Part shown: positions 1 to 11,019 of the stretch, piece after piece
How positions within the stretch are numbered: the first letter of the stretch is position 1
How the letters are laid out: each line of letters opens with the position of its first letter
DNA from: Camellia lanceoleosa
Taxonomy: Eukaryota; Streptophyta; Magnoliopsida; Ericales; Theaceae
Assembly (NCBI GenBank): GCA_025200525.1
Contig: CM045762.1
Coordinates: 25,968,584-26,032,583 of the forward strand
Reading direction: 5' to 3'
Length of the DNA stretch: 64,000 bases
Notes under the pieces: generated by a model
What the model was told of the DNA's origin: nothing
The model's database searches: none
What the model saw: only the letters and a program-made list of their open reading frames with translations
Made by a program: the position numbers and the translations under genes

Positions 1-382
1 AAGGTTGGAAGGAATTCAAGAACTACCTCAAACACAAGCGCAAAGAAATGACTTTAGAGGAATTAATTGTGCGTTTGAGGATTGAGGAGGACAACAGCAA
101 TTCTGAGAAGTGTGCTAGTAAGTATCCAATGGAGTCTAAGGCAAATATGGTGGAACATGCTCCAAAAGTAAAGAAACAGAAGTATTTTGGAGAAAGTTCC
201 GCATAAGGCTCTAAATTAGGGAAAACTAAGAAGTATAAGTTTAATGGCAAATGTTACATCTGTGACAAAGAGAGACATCAGGCCAAAGATTATTGTAGCA
301 AACGCAAAGGCAAAGGAAGATCAAGTAAGAAGCCTACTCAAGCCAATATGACTGAAGTGGACAAAATTTCCAATGGTGTAGA
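1..382 (+). pseudogene. Copia gag fragment (zinc-knuckle region), left part of the outer Copia element
   Basis: The plus frame starting at base 3 reads as the C-terminal part of a Copia gag polyprotein, the nucleocapsid that packages element RNA. It is rich in Lys and Glu and contains a zinc-knuckle-like segment (CYICDKERHQAKDYC, about bases 253-297) spaced C-x2-C-x4-H-x5-C, one residue longer than the usual last gap. An in-frame TAA lies at 204-206. The frame stops abruptly at 382, where a solo LTR is inserted. The same element resumes at 25,817 after a repeated GTAGA. The 5' LTR and gag N-terminus lie outside the window. The element is a relic; the superfamily call rests on the pol segments downstream. 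Confidence 0.82.
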
Positions 383-2249
383 TGTCACGACCCAAACCCG
401 CCCCTATAGGTTTAGCACCGTAACTGGCCAGTAATCCTAAGATTACCTATGGCCTCTGAAAACAGAATCACAAAATAAGGGGCTAGCGGAAGCAAATACA
501 TAAATATAATTGTCCAATGAGCTGTGCTGACTTATATGAAGCAAAATATTTAAAACTTTATATACATATTCAAAAGTTATTCTTACATTATACCCACACA
601 CATTATAGCATCTTAAGTACATCCAACAAAAACAAGCAAGTCTCATATATAGAAACAACCAGAACTTATAACACGTGACACTTCTGGAACCTCTACGTGA
701 GGCACAATGGTTGGCTGACAACATAACACAAATCCAAACAAAAGTCTTCAGGCCTGATCTCCAGAACGTTCACCTATGCATATATATATATACACACAGT
801 GAGCTAAAATCCAGTGAATAACATTAAGGTAAGGGGTTAGTGAACGAATTCCGAACATTTCATAATCATAAAACAGATCATAACATAATCATTCTCATAT
901 CTGAACATAATAGTGGTACATCTCATAGAACACATCACATATCGTCTTTCGACTAGAGTAATCAGTTCCGGATACCGATTAAACACATCACCACTTGACA
1001 AGTGGCGAACGAGATCTCGTAATCACATATATATCATGGACCCGCATTAACATGACGTCCCCCGTGCTTGGGACTATCTATAGATGCCATAATAGATTTC
1101 AAACATAGGTCATTCGTTCACGTAAACAAATATCATTTCAGAAATCATAGCTTATCAAATCACATTTGAAACATAATTCATATAAACATATCTTTACAAT
1201 AACTTTACTCACAGTAGGTGTAATAACCCCGACCCTAATTAACGCTAATTGAGACTTAATTATGTCTAATAATAATTAAGGGAAAAATCTGGAAGTTAAT
1301 TGCATGTGCATTGCATATCTTGTGTGTTATTATCTGTTTGGTGTCGGAATATCTGTTTGTGTTTTAGACTTTAAACTGCAAATTGGAAGCCTTATCGGCA
1401 CCCGATTATGAAATTGATTAGTGTTTTGGACTCGTTAGATTTTATGTGAATTTATGGTAGGTTCAAGTAAAATTCGATTTGGGATGTTTAAAACTGATTA
1501 AATAACATTTTACTAGTGAACCTAGCGTAATTACGTAAATGCCATTAAGTGGCCATTGTCTAACATTATTCTTGAGTTCATATACAAGAACAAAAACATC
1601 TCCTTCAGTTCATTGGAGAGACCAACGACTAGAGAGTGAGGAGAAGGGAAAATTTGTGTAGAATTGGGAATTTTGAACTCACCAAGTGATTTGGCTTGAT
1701 CTTGGAAAGGATTGAAGAAGTGTGTATGTGTTAGAGCTTCTAAGCTTGACATTCTAGACTAAGGTGAGAATACATCCCCTCATTCATATGATTAAACTAG
1801 TTCTTGCATATTTTCATGGCACATTGGAGATTAGAGTCTAGATTTGGCTTGAATTGTTGAGTTGGGTAGTGTAATATACATGCATGAACACATTCATGGA
1901 AATTAGAATTGTTGAGTGTCAAATTTCTACATGCATGTGCATATTTTTGCTAAAGCTTATGAGTTCAACAAATTTCTGAGTTAAATGTTGCCTTGGATCA
2001 TGATTTGAAGCTTTGGAATGAAGTTAAATTCATGCATGAGTGTTTAAACTTGGTTCTTGGAAATTTATGGACATGATGCTCAAAATTGACTCACTCTTGG
2101 GCAATGATTTTATAAATTGGCTTTTGGAACTTGATGTACTATGTGTTTAAAGTGTTTTTCCAGAATTTGGGCCCAAGAGGTTGAGTTTTGGGTTGTAGAA
2201 TGCTTAGTTCGAACTTGGGAGACAAATCTGGAAATTCCAGATTTTGCTT

Positions 2250-2565
2250 CCTCGTTCGAGCGAAGGATTCCTCGCTCGAACGAGCACCTTTTGTCCAGGG
2301 CTCCGCTCGAGCGAGCATCAAGCGAGCATCGCGCATAGATTTCCAGCAACCAGTATTTTTACTGTTTCATCAGACCGCTCGAGCGAAGGAAGGCTCGCTC
2401 GAGCGAAGCCTTTGTTTTTGGTGAGCTCGCTCGAGCGACCATCGAGCGACTATCGCGCGAAAAATTTCAACATCCAGTATTTTTACTGTTGCATCAGACC
2501 GCTCGAGCGAAGGAAGTCTCGCTCGAGCGAAGCCTTTGATTTTGGGAGCTCGCTCGAGCGAGACC
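2250..2565 (+). repeat. CTCGAGCG-rich block inside solo LTR C
   Basis: The palindromic core GCTCGAGC recurs many times, often as CGCTCGAGCGAAGG. Part of it is a tandem duplication with a period of about 124 bp: the segment starting CCAGTATTTTTACTG at 2,350 recurs at 2,474. Equivalent blocks occur in solo LTR A (24,410-24,650) and solo LTR B (28,010-28,215), so the block is a family trait. It is dense in CpG in an otherwise AT-rich LTR. Function is unknown. Confidence 0.85.
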
Positions 2566-2969
2566 CCTGTTTTCAGCAACTTTTGAAAAATGTTTTCTAA
2601 GGCATTTTTGCATCCACATTCCATCCTAGGTATTCCTAGGCCATGATTAAGACTCCATACTAAGGATAAGGGGTTAGATATACACTTAGAATCAAGGATG
2701 TGAGTTTTGTACAATTGAAATGCGTATTTCAAGTGTGTACCCATTATGTGACTATGTAGGTCGTGTGCCGTAGTTGGTTTGATCGTTTGGCTCCACCTAT
2801 CAGTTTCAACGCCCACTGTGAGTAATAACTTTGTAAAGTTATATTCAATGTTATGTGTTTTCAGTATACTATGATACGAAATGACTGATTCTTGAAAAGC
2901 TATGATATGTTGGAAATGAATGAATGAATGTCTAGTTTTCTGAAAAGTAGTTGTGGCACCCTTAGTCCC

Positions 2970-3249
2970 GATGGCCCTCGCCCGGGGGTAACAATACCGT
3001 GGCCGATGGCCCTTGTCCGGGGGTAACAATACCGTGGCCGATGGCCCTTGTCCGGGGGTAAGAATACCGTGACCGATGGCCCTTGTTCGGGGGTAAGAAT
3101 ACCGTGACCGATGGCCCTTGTCCGGGGCTAACAATACCGTGACCGATGGCCCTTGTCCGGGGGTAAGAATACTGTGACCGATGGCCCTCGCCCGGGGGTA
3201 ATAATACCGTGGCCGATGGCCCTTGCCCGAGGGTGACAATACCGTGGCC
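2970..3249 (+). repeat. 35-bp tandem repeat, eight copies
   Basis: Eight head-to-tail units of exactly 35 bp begin GATGGCCCTTGTCCGGGGG, with a few substitutions between units. The array spans 280 bp in the U3 part of solo LTR C and breaks off in a ninth partial unit. The corresponding part of solo LTR B (about 28,590-28,690) has related GATGGCC/GGTTC wording but no regular array, so the amplification looks specific to this copy or subfamily. Confidence 0.95.
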
Positions 3250-3981
3250 GATGGATCTGTTAGCTAAGGGGTGTACCACATATGATCTTATGCAAAAATC
3301 TGAATATGAATATGAATATGAATATGAGCATGTATTTGAATCTGTTTCTGATTTACAATCTGGAATATGCATAAGACTCTGTTTCTGTTAAGATCATGTT
3401 TCGAATATAAACTCTGGTTTCTAACTCTGTGATGGACATCATTCATTAAACCCTTTACTTTGCTTATTATTCACTGGGCTTTCGCTCATAGTTTATTATA
3501 TATATGTAGGTGAGCCGGCACAAGACCCTGGCCAGAGTTGATGGCCCTCTGTTTCGTTTTGTTTGGTCAAGCCACCCGTCGCGCCTCCCGAGGAGGTTCC
3601 GCTTGAAGTCTAACCCCGTGGCAGTTTTGTACCTCATGCTAGTCAGTGGTAGTGTGTTTGTGAAGTCGGACCCTGGGATGTACTTATGTAAATACTATGT
3701 ACACATTGGTGTACTTTGACTAGCATGTTATGTATATAAATAAGTTTTAAATTTTTCGTCTCATGTACGTCATCACAGCTCATTGGACCTTGTTTACTTT
3801 CTGTATTTGCTTCCGCAGCCCCTTATTATTTGTTATTTAGTTTGGAGGCCGTAGGTAATCCACGGATTACTGGCCGGTTACGTCGCCAAACCTATAGGGG
3901 CGGGTTTGCGTCGTGACAGTAGGCTCTCATAACCAGTCAATCAATCTTCGAGTCTTAACTTGCAACCACAAAGAATATAAC

Positions 3982-4887
3982 TGTTGGCTTTTTGGCTTTT
4001 CGAAGGGTATTTTTGTAAATACGAGCATGCCAGCAAGGATCAATCAGTCTTTACAGAAATTATAATTGCCAACGAATTATCAGACGATTGTGTTTTAGTT
4101 CTTTCAGCCTCAATGAAGAGGACTTTTACTGGTGGCTTGACTTAGGAGAAATTAAGAGAAATAACAGTTAGGCCTCGTTTGGGGAGTGGCTATTTTAGCC
4201 AAAAAGTCAAAAAGTTACTATAAGTTGTCACATCACCCTCTCTACTTTTCTGCACATCTTTTCGTAAAAAGCCAAAAAGTTACTAAAATAGCATGTTTCC
4301 AAACGAGGCCTTAATATGAAGAACAATGGAAGTATTTCATTAAAATGAACACTTACAATGATCCGAACTCAGCCTCGAAGAGGTTTACAGTGACGATCTA
4401 CTTGAAACTACTCCTATGAATCGAAGTGCAGAACAGGTATTTAAAGTGTAAGAAAGGTAAAGACTGGAAATGTAAAAACTGGAAAATAAAATATGTAAAG
4501 TAAGACTGGTTTGTATGATCTGAGTCTGGGGTTTTTTCTGGGAACCTCCTTGCTATTTATACTCCTCAAGGATGACCATCGAACTGCACTTCAAACTGTT
4601 GAACTGCTCCTCCATGATTGTTGATCATGCTGCCTTAGAAGTAGTTCCACTACGCCTTTTCTTGCAGTTGAACTTCCCTCTTGTATTTGAATTTGAATAT
4701 GAGCAACCGTTGAAGCCATGTCATCTTGTATCTCTTTATTGATCCTGTGCTACTCAGATCACGTGAGAACCAATTTTCACTGCCACGTGTACGATCAGGA
4801 TCGAAGACTTTGAGTAGTCTTCCCATACTACCCTTGCTTTGCCACACGTCGAACTGTAATTGGCTTTTACAAAATATGTAGCCAACA
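3982..4887 (-). repeat. 3' LTR of the Gypsy element
   Basis: This 906-bp LTR matches the 748-bp LTR at 23,396. The 158-bp excess is a 140-bp MITE plus its 3-bp TSD and a 15-bp tandem duplication near 4,468. On the minus strand TATAAATA lies at 4,554-4,561, a plausible core promoter. It carries the TTCGAA hexamer close to its plus-strand left end, like much of the element. Confidence 0.93.
4171..4310. mobile_element. Tourist-like (PIF/Harbinger) MITE in the 3' LTR; TSD TTA
   Basis: The 140-bp insertion begins GGCCTCGTTTGG and ends CCAAACGAGGCC, perfect 12-bp terminal inverted repeats. It is flanked by TTA at 4,168-4,170 and 4,311-4,313. The opposite LTR (near 23,583) has the empty site with a single TTA, so the insertion and its target duplication are directly proven. 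Terminal sequence and 3-bp TWA-type target fit PIF/Harbinger-derived Tourist MITEs. Its interior is AAAAAGTCAAAAAG-type sequence shared with other MITEs in the window. Confidence 0.96.
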
Positions 4888-4901
4888 TTACCCCCCGCAC
4901 T
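4888..4901 (-). other. Polypurine tract of the Gypsy element
   Basis: Directly inside the 3' LTR, the minus strand reads AGTGCGGGGGGTAA before the LTR's TGTTGG. A purine run at this position is the expected plus-strand DNA primer site. Confidence 0.75.
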
Positions 4902-5070
4902 AATATACCCAATACTTGGTGATATTAGTGGATCACAACCTTTCCCGCGCTTTTGGAATGTGCATAGAGTCTATCTTCTGGAAACACAACCGTCATCTCT
5001 TTGGTGATCATTTGCATTAACTCTTTTTCAATTTGTTGAACGTTCCAATACCTTAGCATTCGAACAAACT

Positions 5071-6522
5071 ATGGCTAAATCAATTTCCCTTTCTATTGAT
5101 CAAGCACACGAAGAGCCATTGAGTAATGCTGTTTCCCCTCGAAAGAACCTCTACGCATCCATTAGCCATCTTTACCCGCCTTTCTATATTCAGGTCATGG
5201 AAGCCTTTGCAAATTACCAACCTTTGGACTACGAACACATTGTCCTTAATCCTTCGGTTCAACAAGTTACAGACACACATACAAGAAGTTCTTCCTCTAA
5301 CTCCCCCTTGTACCTCGAACGAACTGCTCTCAAACCTTTGATTTGGCAAGTTACAAATATGGACTTAGAAAACTCTTCTTCATAAAATTCTGCATGGAGT
5401 GAAGATATAACTTCTTCGTCTTCTGGGGGTTCTGGCTGGACAAGCTGGTCAACACCTGAGACTTACGATTTAAGGGAACAAATCAACCATCATTTTATTG
5501 AGTTTACTGACCCTTTGGAGTTTCCTCCCTATGCTCGAAGTTTAGTGGTCTACCCTTACGTACCCATTGACCTTCGACGTAGTTTGGAGGAAAACCTTCT
5601 TGTGGCATGGTACACATCCTCCATGCCTACCAAGACAGTGCTTGTTGCCCAACGTTCAGAAGAAGCTCAAGGGTACCACCCATCCTTCTTAGCCAAGAAG
5701 GCGAAGATTTGCTCTTCTGACTGGCTTGACTATATTAATGCCTTTGTTCCTTCCGCTCTCGTGCCATCTACAATAATTGAAGCATCCACACATTCTTCTC
5801 CACCCTCTGAAACAGAAACATCTGCTCCTTCTTTTTCATCTTCTGAAGCAAAGCCATCTGCTCCTTCTTTTTCATCAACTCTTTCCTGGGTAGAAAAACT
5901 GAGGCTTGCCCTCCCCATAAACGAAGTCATTCCACCTTACAAACCTCCATCAATCCCTACTCCAGCTGAGCGGAAAGAAGCTCAACTTCTGCTTGCAGCT
6001 TTCTCTCACTTGCCCTTCAATGTTCTTGAGGACGAAGTCCCTTTCAAGAACTTTCAATGGGCTTGTGATATTTTGACTAGGGGCCATATTCTTAACCCCA
6101 TTGCCCAAGCAGAACTTCATATGTTCCTTGACCAACTCCCAGTACTCCTCTACTGGCATCGAAATTCCAAGGTTACTACACAATCTTTGGACCAACTTTC
6201 GTCTCTCCAAATTCAAGCCCAATACAAAGCAGAGAACTTCATCGAAGAATTCGATGATTTCAAGAATAAAGATTCTGTGTATTGGGATGATTTGGTCCTA
6301 GATGAAGTGGAACAACGATTGAGAGAGGAAGCATTCGAAATAAAGGCTGAAGAGCTCTACTATGAAGTGAGAGCATACCAACTTATGCAGCCAACATTAG
6401 AAGAAATAGAAGATATAATAAAGACAGAACATAAATTTATTGATCATTGTTGGATCAAATTTCATGATCTTGTCATTTATTCTATTCCTTACTTTTATGA
6501 GCTTGAATTCATACCCAGATAG
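5071..6522 (+). pseudogene. Antisense ORF 1 of the Gypsy element, unrecognised ~480-codon protein
   Basis: One frame runs from ATG 5,071 to TAG 6,522, interrupted only by TAA at 5,383-5,385. It lies opposite in strand to the retroelement's gag-pol, just inside the polypurine tract. The protein has a Ser-rich N-terminal third (SSSSGGSG, and two PSAPSFSS-type repeats about residues 250-270). After that come a mixed alpha-helical segment with FPPYARSLVVYPYVP and a charged C-terminal half (EEFDDFKNKD, EEAFEIKAEELYYE). There is no signal peptide, zinc motif or nucleic-acid enzyme motif that I recognise. Near-complete openness over 1.45 kb in a decayed element suggests recent selection for coding. 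It may be a companion of the downstream PMD gene or its displaced N-terminal region; that is inference. Confidence 0.6.
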
Positions 6523-7401
6523 GGTCATCTGATGTGATTGCTTTGTCTTCAAATATAAATAGAATCCTCCATTTGGCATTATTTGACTTTGTTTCCATTT
6601 GCCTTTAAGAGCCAATTTAGGGCTTCGAATTGAACAAACTCATTCTTCGAATCCGGACTCAAAATTTTTTTTTAATGAAACACTAAAAGGAACCAATCAT
6701 GTCTTTTTCCAATTTATGAAGTAAAGTTGACAATTCTGGCTGATATCACCTAGAATTAGTGCTTCGAATTTAACAATCTTACCCTTCAAAACTAACTATA
6801 ACCAATATATGGTCATGGTTGATATAGTTAATCAATTTTAAATTGACCACTTTTACTTCGAAGAGCAGTTCATGCTAATTTAGTTTAAAAGATAATCTCC
6901 TTTTATTAAAACCAACGATTGGTTTTGATGTTTCGAATAGCAATTCTCCGTAGAGAATCCCAAGTTTTGCTTCGAAGGTCGTTATTTTCATTAATAACCC
7001 TCAAATAGGTCTTTAAACCCTTTGAAGTAGACTAATACTCGAGCATTCTAGCATCTTTAAGCATGTAGTATGCTTCGAAGCCGACTTATGTATTTCGAAG
7101 CCGTTGTTGTTTGATTTTTTGGCGCCAAAATCTTGTTTCGAAGCCAAATATCTTGCTTCGAAGTTGGCGTCAACATCCGGAATGTGCTTTTTCTCTCCAA
7201 AACTATCAATATTGGAAGAGACTCCTCGTATTCGTACTTTTAGTACTTAACGACTTATGCAATATATTTTTCAGACACAAAAGCTTTTAAAACCCTCTTG
7301 CTTCGTGCTCTAAAATCACTTGCTCTTTTAACGCACAAACCCTCATCAGTCTTCCACTTCTCTTCACTCCCTTCTTTTCTTTCTGTAAAAACGTACTATC
7401 A
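6523..7401 (+). promoter_or_regulatory. Inter-ORF spacer with ten TTCGAA sites, possible promoter of the PMD gene
   Basis: No coding frame is supported here. The hexamer TTCGAA occurs ten times between 6,624 and 7,162 (6,624, 6,646, 6,763, 6,857, 6,932, 6,971, 7,074, 7,094, 7,137, 7,157), several as GCTTCGAAG. The sites stop about 240 bp before the PMD ATG. A weak AT-rich TATA-like stretch lies at about 7,261-7,271. The density is far above chance for a 6-mer, and the location upstream of an ORF suggests a regulatory array. The hexamer is also common elsewhere in this element, so family-wide composition is an alternative. Confidence 0.45.
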
Positions 7402-9085
7402 ATGGCTTCTTCTTCACCAGAAGTGCCAGTCATAGAGCGTGTGAGCTCATCTGTAGCCTTGAAAAGGCTCATTGACGCAGAATGTGAGAAGTACAAGGCT
7501 GGGAAGAAAAGCGCCATTGACGGGCGTATCTTTGTCCCTCGTCATCATGAGCAGCAAGACTACGTGCTCGGGCCAATATTCAAGGAGATCCCTACTGAGC
7601 TACCAGCTCTATATCCTCGTCTGGAGAACCAATGTCTCCTTTATGAAGGTGGTCTCGATTGGAGGAACTGGAGAATCAATCGCCCTCACCGATGTTGGCC
7701 CACAATGAGACCGGAGTGGCAAGAATGGTACGACCGGGTCATCCCTGCTAGGACACTGGACCTTCAAGAGCTCTGCCTTCTCGATGCTCTCCGACTATCT
7801 AGGGTAACTATCTCGGAGGACCCTTTCCTAATCCCTGCTGCTTTATGTTTTTGGAACCCTATCTTCAATTTCTTTCAATTTAGATGTGGGATGATGGCCT
7901 CTACTGTTCTCGACATTTGCCATCTCTAGGAGTATCCCCTATTGGTACCCTCATTACACCAGATTTCCCTAACTTAGCAGTCTCTTTCTCCCCCCCCTCT
8001 CTTAACTCATCTTACAATGATTTTGTTAAAGCTGAGAACAAAAAAGAGGGCCCAGTAACTGATAGAGAATTCTTTTCCTTCTTATTATATTGGCTTTGCA
8101 AATTCCTCTTCTGCACCTCATCTCAAAGAATCATGCTTGAATTTGCTCCTCTTGCCAAAGCCTTTGTTTTGCAAAAAAAGGGTAGCCTTAGCCCCATATA
8201 TTCTAGGCCATGTATACAGAGTTTGTTCCCTCTTTTGTGAGAAGCCCTTAGATGTTAATCAAGGGAGGCCATTCTGAATCCTTCAGCTTTGGCTTTTCGC
8301 CTATTTTACTGAATTACAATCTAAATGCCTTAAATTTTCTAGGCTACACTCTCTTACCCATGGCATAAGACTGGCCAATGCTTCCCTCTATCCTTCTACT
8401 TTTGCCTTTTATTTCTCTTTCTTCCATCGACTACCAGCTGCCCTTCCTATTCACCGTTTAGTCCCTTGAAACCAAAGATAGGTCCAACTTGGTTGAGTCA
8501 TTTCCTAAGTGACAGGCTCTGTGCTTCGCCTATTCACAAGGATATATGGGCTTCCCTTCTGCTTCCTAGAGAGCTGTTTATCGGGACCACGAACTCCAGA
8601 GCTTATAAATGTATAGCTAAGCCTTATTGTCCTGCTCAATTTGCTAGCCAATTTGGCTTCACACAAGGGGTCCCAATACCTCTCTGCAGCAACACCAATC
8701 TGAGCCTTACCAGAAGAGATTTGAAGGTTCGGAAGTCGAGGCTGGAAGAGGCAACCTTCAAATTCATAGATGACTTGGCCAATTTTGAGTACACCCATTT
8801 CATTCCTGAAGGTACCGTATTGAAGAGATAATAAAATTGGTGGGTAAGCAATATGGAAATCTATTTAGCCATTTCACCTCAAAACCTACTGGAGGTGTTA
8901 GATGTGCCCAAGCCCAAGGGAGCTGAAACTGTCACTTCCTCTACTGTGCCTCCTACAACCCAGTCCATTCCTGCTACCTCAACTCCTCCTAAAGCCACTC
9001 GGGCTGTTTCGAAGAAAGGTATATGCCTTTGTTTTCTTTCCTTCGACTCCCTATATGATGCTGATTGTCTTATTCTTATTTTGTT

Positions 9086-9116
<31 letters not shown>

Positions 9117-10966
9117 TTTTTTGAAGGTGGTCAGCAGCAAAAGAAGAGAAGACTGCTTGATCCTGAACAGAAAACAACTGAGGTGCAAGAAGAAAAAGAA
9201 GAAGAAGAAGGAGAAGCAGACCAAGAGCACGAGTCACCCTTGACAAAAAGGAAAAAAGTGATTGATTTGTTTCAAGAGGAGACAACCGCTAAGGAGGTAG
9301 AGAAGGAGTTTATTTTTAGGAAATCTGAATCTCAGTTTGCAGAAGTTGAGAGGACATCTGAGGAACAGACAATGCCAATTCAAAGAAAGAGGAGAAGAAA
9401 GATTACTGTCTCTCCTTCTGACTTTGCTGAGGACTCTGATTCCGAGACAATCGCCCAAGTAATAGAAAAGAGAAGGAAAGTGACTGCTTCAACTACTGTC
9501 TTGGTTAAAGATCCCATTCATGAGGTAGCTGCCAAGGCCGTAGACCAAGAACATTCCAAGGTCATAATTGTCTTGAAAGAATTTGAGAGGAGGCGGCATC
9601 AACAAATTTTAAGAGAGGAAGCTGCTGCTTTGCCGATCGTTACAAAGAAATGGTAAGAAGGCAGCAATTTGCCGAACATTACTCTCTTCGACTCTCCCAT
9701 CGATGCGGCGTTTCTAGAACAAGTAATTTCTTTCATGCTTCCTTTGTTTTGCCTTATCAAATTTTGACGCTAGAGCTTGACCTTACATCTCTTCCTTTTT
9801 GCGGCAAACCGAAGCTATACTTCCAGCGGGGACTCCTCAATTTCAATCGAAGTTAATCAAATGCATAATGTGAAAGCCATTCAGATAACACTTCCACTTC
9901 CTAGGCCCATATTTCATATACCCCCTGTGAGCCCTAGCATCCCTGCATCTCTCCTTCTTGGCTTAGACCCATACCTCCCTTTCTTGACCTTTGACCTACT
10001 TCAGTCCAATTCTCCTTTGAGCCTTGCTCCTCCTTCTTTCACAGAAATTCCAAGCTATTCCATCTCTAATGGCGCTTGACTCTCCTGAGAGTCTTTGGTA
10101 GTTTTCAACTCATAGTTCATCACCTTTGCCTACTTCCGGCCCTCTTCACTTGATTCATTGGTGGCTAAGACCATAGAGGTGTAAAGATGCTTCATACATT
10201 TCTCCTATCCCCATGCAGTCCTTTACGCCTTCCACCACTCTCTCTACACCCTCATGTCTATGGATGAGGTAGATGTCTTCAAGTAAGACTACCCATCTTT
10301 GACATACCTTCTACCTCTCCAACATTCAATGTTGAACCGAGCCACTAGTCTTGGTTGATTCTTTGTTGGAAATTCTCGAGAGTTCTTCTTCTTCCAGCAG
10401 TAAGCCTTCTGCACTTTCAATAGACCTGGACACATGTCTGGAACTGTTGATTTTATTTTCGAGGATTCCCTTCGAGGCTCTATAGAGGCCTATAATCGGA
10501 AATGGATTCCTCCAGTCTTTGCAGACTTCTTTGGCGATCGAGCATGGATGTTTCAAGCCATTTATCTCAGGCAGCAGCTACTATCGATTTTTACATCAGC
10601 ATTTGCCAGGCTGCCAAGGTCGCGGATGAGAAACTAGCCAGAGATCAAAGTTTCGTTTCCCAAGTACATACTGAAGTATCAACTCTGAAAGAACAACACT
10701 CCTCTGCTTCCCACTTTCGAGCCCAGCTGCTGGAGAGGAAAACCCAACTTGAAGAGGAGTTAGCTGCAGTAAACCAGGCCTTGGTTCGAACTGACACTAA
10801 ATTGCAAATCACTAACCAAGAACTGGCCGATCGCAAAGAAGACATGGCTACAGCTATTCAACTAGTTCCCTCACTTAGCAATAGGAAATCTATTGTACAA
10901 AAACAATTAAGACATTGTAATGAATTTTGGGCCAATTTGTGGCACAATGTACTTAATTCTTTATGA
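7402..10966 (+). pseudogene. Retrotransposon-borne plant mobile domain (PMD) gene, antisense to gag-pol
   Basis: ATG 7,402 opens a protein with the PMD signature of Trp-rich blocks (LDWRNWRINRPHRCW, about residues 85-99), then FWNPIFNFFQFRCGMMAS and, in the next frame, SYNDFVKAENK and YWLCKFLF. Frames change near 7,917-7,925 (one base short), near 8,180-8,200, near 9,630 and near 10,545. A GT-AG intron is likely at 9,019-9,126 (108 bp, no stop, in frame). After it comes a KKRR/Glu-rich linker resembling nuclear localisation sequence, and a coiled-coil tail at 10,620-10,870 (LKEQHSS, LEERKTQLEEEL-type heptads). PMD proteins (MAIN, MAIL1 and relatives) act in nuclear gene and transposon silencing, and related PMD genes are known inside plant Ty3/Gypsy elements. 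Its 3' end lies 53 bp from the integrase stop, tail to tail. Now broken. Confidence 0.82.
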
Positions 10967-11019
10967 AAGAACGAATTTTGTCTATCATTTGAGCAGTCTT
11001 GTGTTTTTGTCTTTAATGT

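Larger units (their letters stand above)
1219..3918 (+). mobile_element. Solo LTR C (forward), same family as A and B; TSD GTAGG
   Basis: This 2,700-bp insertion starts TGTAATAACCCCGACC, ends GCGTCGTGACA and is flanked by GTAGG at 1,214-1,218 and 3,919-3,923. Ends of TG/CA type, a 5-bp duplication, no coding content and no second LTR make it a solo LTR. A TATA-like run at about 3,494-3,506 follows the conserved motif ATTCACTGGGCTTTCGCTC, so most of the element is U3 and R-U5 is about 400 bp. It contains a GCTCGAGCG-rich block and eight copies of a 35-bp tandem repeat. It sits in opposite orientation inside solo LTR A. Confidence 0.92.

Noticed and set aside
2970..3249. Regular 35-bp repeats resembling a CRISPR array
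   Set aside because: Units are contiguous with no unique spacers, and the sequence is a plant LTR. It is a plain tandem repeat.
2370..3372. Long minus-strand ORFs (289 and 136 codons) across the repeat array
   Set aside because: They arise because the 35-bp and CTCGAGCG repeats lack stops in some frames. The product is repetitive and matches no family, and the region is inside a solo LTR.
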